Assembly: GCA_013911715.1 (NCBI GenBank)
Contig: JACEST010000023.1
Coordinates: forward strand, 1-18,232
From: Sphingopyxis sp.
GTDB lineage: Bacteria > Pseudomonadota > Alphaproteobacteria > Sphingomonadales > Sphingomonadaceae
Length of the DNA stretch: 18,232 bases
Direction of reading: 5' to 3'
Shown: positions 15,201 to 18,232 of the stretch, in pieces
Layout of the letters: each line of letters starts with the position of its first letter
How positions within the stretch are numbered: position 1 is the first letter of the stretch
The notes under the pieces: model-generated
Database searches by the model: none
What the model was told of the DNA's origin: nothing
What the model saw: the letters and a program-made list of their open reading frames with translations, nothing else
Made by a program: the position numbers and the translations under genes

Positions 15201-16481
15201 ATCGACGAGCGCGCCGTGGCCGCTGCCATCCCAGCCTCCCTTGCCGCCATCATCACCGTGCCCGCCCTTTTTGGCGGGCCCGCCCACGTGCCCGTCGCCA
15301 TAACCCGGTTTGGCCCCCGGCGTGACCATCTTGTCCTTGATCGTCGGATCGATCGTCGCACTCTGGCCGTCGCGGCCATATTGGGCATAGGTCAGGCTGT
15401 GGCGCGGCTCGCGGTCGTTGGCGTAAACGACATGGCAGCTGGCGCAGCCCGAGGAGCGATAGTCACCCGGCTGATCGTTGGTGCCGAGGAACCACATGAA
15501 GGGATCGTTGAGCCGCGTCTTGTGGATGTTGAGCACCGGAATGGCGACGCGCAGCCCGGTCGCCGGGCCGCGGTTCGATTGTTTGAGGTCGGGCCGCCCC
15601 GGTTCCTCGAGCCGCTGGATACTGCCGGTCGGATTGGGCAGGCCGATTTCGGGGAATTGGGTGTTGATGTTGCGCCCGCCGCGTTCGAACACGCGGAAAA
15701 TATCGCCCGGCGGGATGACGGTCCAATTGGGCAGCGGGTACATTTTGGCGAGCGCGCCGCGCGCCTTTTCCTTGTCCGACAAAATCTTGTCGAACCCGAA
15801 TTTGGGATCGCATGCCCTGGCATATTCCTCGGCCGAGAGGGTCGTGGTTGGCGAGAGCAGACAGGCGGGTTTGCCATCGCGGGTATAAGCCTCGCCAAAA
15901 ATGTAATTTTTATAGGGGACGATGCCATTGTTATACGCCGCCCCGCCCCACAGCATTGCCCCTGTCGCCATGATCGAGCGTTCGGCGGCCTCGATAATTT
16001 CAAGGTGGCACGACCCGCACGCCTCGCGCGCGACGCGATAGTCGCTGGGGTTGACGAAGCGGATGAACTCGGGCGCCTCGCGGTTGAGCAAGGTATAGCT
16101 GCGCTGGGGGTTGGCCGAGGTGCCGTGCCAGCTGTTGGGCAAGGTTGGCTGGACGTGTGCGCGCGCCTCGGCGGCCTTGTTGTCGGGGTGGTCATAACCG
16201 CGTTCGGGCCAGCCGATGACGCTGGCATCGCCGCCGTGACAATCCGTGCAGCCCAGCCGAACCGCCGGGGTTATGTGCATCGACGGCTGGTCGGTCTGGG
16301 TGTGGCAACTGTAGCAACCATCCGATTTCTCGGCGACCTGCGCGACCGTCTGCTCTCGCGGCGCGGGCGGGGTGAAGCGATAGGTGACCTTGACCGGCTT
16401 TTCCTTTTCGGCCGCCTGCACGGCCAGCGGCGCTGCCAAGAGGGCGAGCATGGCGAGGAAAAGGCGGGTCAGCGGTTGCAT
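12228..16481 (-). CDS. giant exported decaheme c-type cytochrome with C-terminal LVIVD beta-propeller
   Basis: An exported protein of 1417 residues. The N-terminus (MQPLTRLFLAMLALLAAPLA) is a Sec signal with likely cleavage at VQA-AE; there is no lipobox Cys and no C-terminal anchor. Ten CXXCH heme sites begin at Cys 56, 78, 155, 346, 453, 658, 685, 809, 820 and 926. About 25 other His residues before residue 1000 can supply distal ligands. A Gly/His/Lys/Asp-rich loop spans about 386-440. From about 1035 to 1335 there is a beta-propeller of roughly six repeats of the LVIVD type, such as YLYVAAKADGLVIVDVTRP. Segments such as GTNDQPGDYRSSGCASCH recall large multiheme cytochromes of metal-respiring bacteria (recollection). 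ATG 16481 lies 2 nt after the upstream barrel gene stop; a TTG at 16487 is also in frame. Role in electron transfer is by class; substrate, partner and final location are unknown. Confidence 0.88.
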   Translation of the reverse strand: MQPLTRLFLAMLALLAAPLAVQAAEKEKPVKVTYRFTPPAPREQTVAQVAEKSDGCYSCHTQTDQPSMHITPAVRLGCTDCHGGDASVIGWPERGYDHPDNKAAEARAHVQPTLPNSWHGTSANPQRSYTLLNREAPEFIRFVNPSDYRVAREACGSCHLEIIEAAERSIMATGAMLWGGAAYNNGIVPYKNYIFGEAYTRDGKPACLLSPTTTLSAEEYARACDPKFGFDKILSDKEKARGALAKMYPLPNWTVIPPGDIFRVFERGGRNINTQFPEIGLPNPTGSIQRLEEPGRPDLKQSNRGPATGLRVAIPVLNIHKTRLNDPFMWFLGTNDQPGDYRSSGCASCHVVYANDREPRHSLTYAQYGRDGQSATIDPTIKDKMVTPGAKPGYGDGHVGGPAKKGGHGDDGGKGGWDGSGHGALVDPKSGKRKESGHPISHAFTRAIPTAQCMNCHMHQPNIFLNSYLGYTMWDYESDAPQLWPGPENSLPKPAGMSDAQFAKKYRQQRYPTAAETFAVIDRNPEAAAAKGLWGDVEFLRDVYDVNPSNKDTQFADYHGHGWNFRGIFKRDRGGNLLNADGNMATYGTDTTNIVAADDPERWRKRCSLLPTPEQVKLCEDNADPDRPGVEGKFVPAGINPGKTVHMMDIHAEKGMQCADCHFAQDSHGNGYIQGEVANAVEIGCKDCHGTADALPTLLTSNVAARPQGTNLALLRNPDGRRRFEWQYDDDGNAVGLIQRSIVDPKLEWQVSLVKQTVTKGAPQFNAKAARAKLMSRLGSGASDSGGEFAWDASIPAAERAHGDDKLTCFTCHLSWTTSCGGCHLPIEANWKTKGHHFEGDEARNFATYNPQVARDEMFQLGRHQTTKGNIIAPVRSTSALVLSSTNINRERIYVQQPPISSAGYSSQAFAPHFPHTVRLTETKQCSDCHLSDQDDNNAIMSQLLLLGTNFVNFVGLNVWSGMENGFQATRVTEWDEPQAVIGSYLHRYAYPDFYKLHVDQNSRELKNWVRGKTFDKKFSGETQALEEFANIVQGTGGQVNCLQQRGEYIYVAEGRGGFRVYDIASIGNKGFSERIIRSPFSALGHDTHVKTSNATCMSISTTQPISVKRNRGITANFPDNQEQVMHEIYRYAVITDSVEGLILVDIDTMADGEFRNNKLTRALTWNPGNMLAGARHINLAGTVAYITTDSGLVVVDLDKPLEPRVTAQIALTDARASAIQFRYLWVTDADGVKLFDVTDLRKPAAIPSGTIRLANARKLYLARTYLYVAAKADGLVIVDVTRPAAPQVWPALTFGGLMNDAEDVMVATTNASLFAYVADGVGGVKILQLTSPSTQPNFYGFSPRPVPELIAWAKTPSAALALSKGLDRDRAVDETGGQIAVFGRLGSRPFTRVEMEALFLYQKDGKSLLYRVRDTP

Positions 16482-16483
16482 CG

Positions 16484-18232
16484 TCAATAACTCAGGATGA
16501 CATTGGCGAGGATGGAATAATAGGCGTCGGTTTTGGGTTTGGAATCAAACAAATCCTTGAACCCGCGCCCCGGAATGAACGCCGCCGCCGACAGCCGCCC
16601 GACGATATTCTGCGTCGCGCGTGGCCGCCAGATGGCGGCGACCGACAGGTCCCAGCCCAGATCCTTGGGAATCGACCCTTCGGTGCGCAGCGCCTGCAAC
16701 GTCGCGGTGTCTTCGAACCACAGATGGTTGAAATTGAAACTGACCCGCGTTTGCGGCGACAAATCGGCGTCGGCACCCGCGCCGACAAAAATTGTGCCGG
16801 GGTTGTTGAAGTTCGACTGGCCCTGTTCCTTCGACGAACGCAGGCTGTTCAAAATGCCGTTGCGCCCGTTGACACCGATGACACGCCCGCCGCCCGCGAA
16901 CGGTATGGTCTGGCGGATCCAGTAGCTGGTGTCGGCACCGCCAAAGATCGGGTTTTCAAAGATGGCGTCGAACCCGCCCTCGGTATTGTTATAAGGGTCG
17001 CTGTCGCCCGTGGCGTAAAGCCCCGACAGGCGAAAGCGCAGCCAGTCGGTATCATAGCTCGCCTCGACCGCCGCGAACCCCGCGCGGATTTTCGCCGCGC
17101 GGCTGGTGAAGAAACTGTTCCGATCCTCGCCGAACACACCGTAGAGGCTGGCCGTCACATTGATCCGGCCGATGCGGCCATCGGCATTATAGCCGACATA
17201 ATAGGCATCATAAGCGCGCCCGCGCAGGTCGCCGAGCAGCGCGGGGCGCACCGGAAAGCCATTGGTGTCAATCTCGACGTCGTCGCCCTCGCGGTTGAGG
17301 TTGGCGACGGCGGTGACTTGGCTGGTCAGCCCGACGAACGGGAAATCCTGCCGATAGACATTGGCGATGAAGATATAATCCTCGCGCGGCGTCTGCACAA
17401 CCGAGTTCAGCCCCGAATTGGTGTCTTTCTCCAAGCGCCAAAAGGCCGCGACATTATATTGGAAGCGGTTATTGTCACGGTTGCCGAACAGGCGCACGCC
17501 AAGCTGGCTGTCGTTGAACAGGAAGCCGCGAAAATCCGACTGGAACGGCTGAATGCCAAGGCGGATCGAGTGGAAATCATAACGGTCGCTGTCGTCGCGC
17601 AAATGTTTGTCGATGAAAAGTTCCTGCACGCCCAGGAAATGGTCGAGCCGGTCCGATTTCTTTGACGGCTCAACAAACAGCACGCGCCGTTCGGGCACAT
17701 CGACATAATTGATATTATAGGCGAGCGTCAGCCGATATTCGACATCGGGCGGCTTGAACGCGGTCATTCCCTTGATAAGCGCGAACCCGCCGATGAAGGT
17801 CTGCGATAACACCAGACTGGGGTTGCGCCCGAACACATCGAGACTGCCCGGCCGCTCGGTCGTCTGCACACCGACGGGGATGGGGAAGGTGCGCGGCTCG
17901 ACCACCGTGTCCGAAATCGCGTTGACGACGAAAAACCAGTCGGGGCTTTCGAGGCCCAGAAATTTTGGCGTCGCGCATTTGGCAATTCCCGCCGCCTTGC
18001 GCTGCGCCTGTTCGGCATCGGTGGGCAAACAGATCGGCCGGTCGCCCTTGAGCAAATTCTGATTATAGGGGTCGAACCAGCGTTCCTTGACCACGCCGAG
18101 CGATTCGATCAGCCGCCAACGGTCGGGCACCGGGAGCTGGTTTTCGAGCCCCGGAAAGGCGGTTGGCGGCGGCGGGCGCAGCGCGCCGACATTGTCCTGT
18201 GTGACCCGGTCCGGCAGGTCGGGGCGATAGCC
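16484..18232 (-). CDS. predicted outer-membrane beta-barrel protein, partner of the multiheme cytochrome (partial, N-terminus beyond right edge)
   Basis: The frame is open from base 18232 to the stop at 16484, giving 582 visible residues with no signal peptide in view, so the true start lies outside. After a Pro-rich stretch (ALRPPPPTAFPGLEN) and a segment with two Cys, the chain becomes a long run of alternating amphipathic strands rich in Tyr, Phe, Asp and Asn turns, for example RYDFHSIRLGIQPFQSDFRG and RFQYNVAAFWRLEKD. It ends in YYSILANVILSY; a terminal aromatic is the usual outer-membrane insertion signal. The size fits a large barrel of about 20 or more strands, but strand count was not computed. 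The cytochrome gene follows 2 nt after its stop, implying co-translation and a joint function. I do not recognise the family; MtrB/PioB-like or alginate-export-like porins are alternatives. Confidence 0.75.
   Translation of the reverse strand, partial: GYRPDLPDRVTQDNVGALRPPPPTAFPGLENQLPVPDRWRLIESLGVVKERWFDPYNQNLLKGDRPICLPTDAEQAQRKAAGIAKCATPKFLGLESPDWFFVVNAISDTVVEPRTFPIPVGVQTTERPGSLDVFGRNPSLVLSQTFIGGFALIKGMTAFKPPDVEYRLTLAYNINYVDVPERRVLFVEPSKKSDRLDHFLGVQELFIDKHLRDDSDRYDFHSIRLGIQPFQSDFRGFLFNDSQLGVRLFGNRDNNRFQYNVAAFWRLEKDTNSGLNSVVQTPREDYIFIANVYRQDFPFVGLTSQVTAVANLNREGDDVEIDTNGFPVRPALLGDLRGRAYDAYYVGYNADGRIGRINVTASLYGVFGEDRNSFFTSRAAKIRAGFAAVEASYDTDWLRFRLSGLYATGDSDPYNNTEGGFDAIFENPIFGGADTSYWIRQTIPFAGGGRVIGVNGRNGILNSLRSSKEQGQSNFNNPGTIFVGAGADADLSPQTRVSFNFNHLWFEDTATLQALRTEGSIPKDLGWDLSVAAIWRPRATQNIVGRLSAAAFIPGRGFKDLFDSKPKTDAYYSILANVILSY

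Noticed and set aside
12228..16481. Known multiheme reductase (nitrite NrfA, hydroxylamine oxidoreductase, tetrathionate reductase)
   Set aside because: No CXXCK site, no HAO-type heme spacing and a length two to three times larger; the propeller tail is foreign to those families.
14955..16490. 511-codon open frame on the plus strand opposite the cytochrome gene
   Set aside because: It mirrors the heme gene in a GC-rich region, lacks any recognisable motif, and the opposite strand has ten CXXCH sites and a signal peptide.
1..18232. CRISPR array, tRNA or rRNA genes
   Set aside because: No regularly spaced direct repeats, and no tRNA- or rRNA-like conserved stretches, were seen on either strand.

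Overview
This GC-rich window reads as a chromosomal segment of an alphaproteobacterium, most likely a member of the Sphingomonadales (Sphingopyxis/Sphingomonas-like). That placement rests on overall protein character, codon use and gene content; no rRNA or other marker is present, so it is an inference. Most of the window is ordinary housekeeping sequence; the last 6 kb is not.

Layout, left to right. A UbiH-type ubiquinone hydroxylase (minus strand, running off the left edge) is divergent from a plus-strand run: ftsK (DNA translocase), a LolA-family lipoprotein carrier, exonuclease III (xthA) and GTP cyclohydrolase II (ribA). Between lolA and xthA lie a lolA terminator, then a highly structured stretch that ends in its own strong terminator and may encode a small RNA. 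A 29-nt imperfect inverted repeat follows ribA. Next comes a minus-strand group, in order of transcription: a GT2 glycosyltransferase, an HxlR regulator, a LytS-type membrane histidine kinase and a LytTR response regulator. A plus-strand bifunctional Rel/SpoT (p)ppGpp synthetase/hydrolase (rsh) follows.

After rsh there is a piece of a dispersed-type palindromic repeat and a perfect 26-bp inverted repeat. Then comes a minus-strand two-gene unit: a predicted outer-membrane beta-barrel protein (5' end outside the window) and, 2 nt after its stop, a 1417-aa exported protein. The latter has ten CXXCH heme c sites and a C-terminal LVIVD-type beta-propeller.

The beta-barrel plus decaheme-propeller pair is the notable system. 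The architecture (outer-membrane barrel, giant multiheme cytochrome, repeat domain in the same chain) fits a porin-cytochrome style route for electrons across the outer membrane, or a large periplasmic electron store docked on a barrel. The sequence shows the heme sites, signal peptide, barrel features and tight coupling; the physiological role and partners are inferred.
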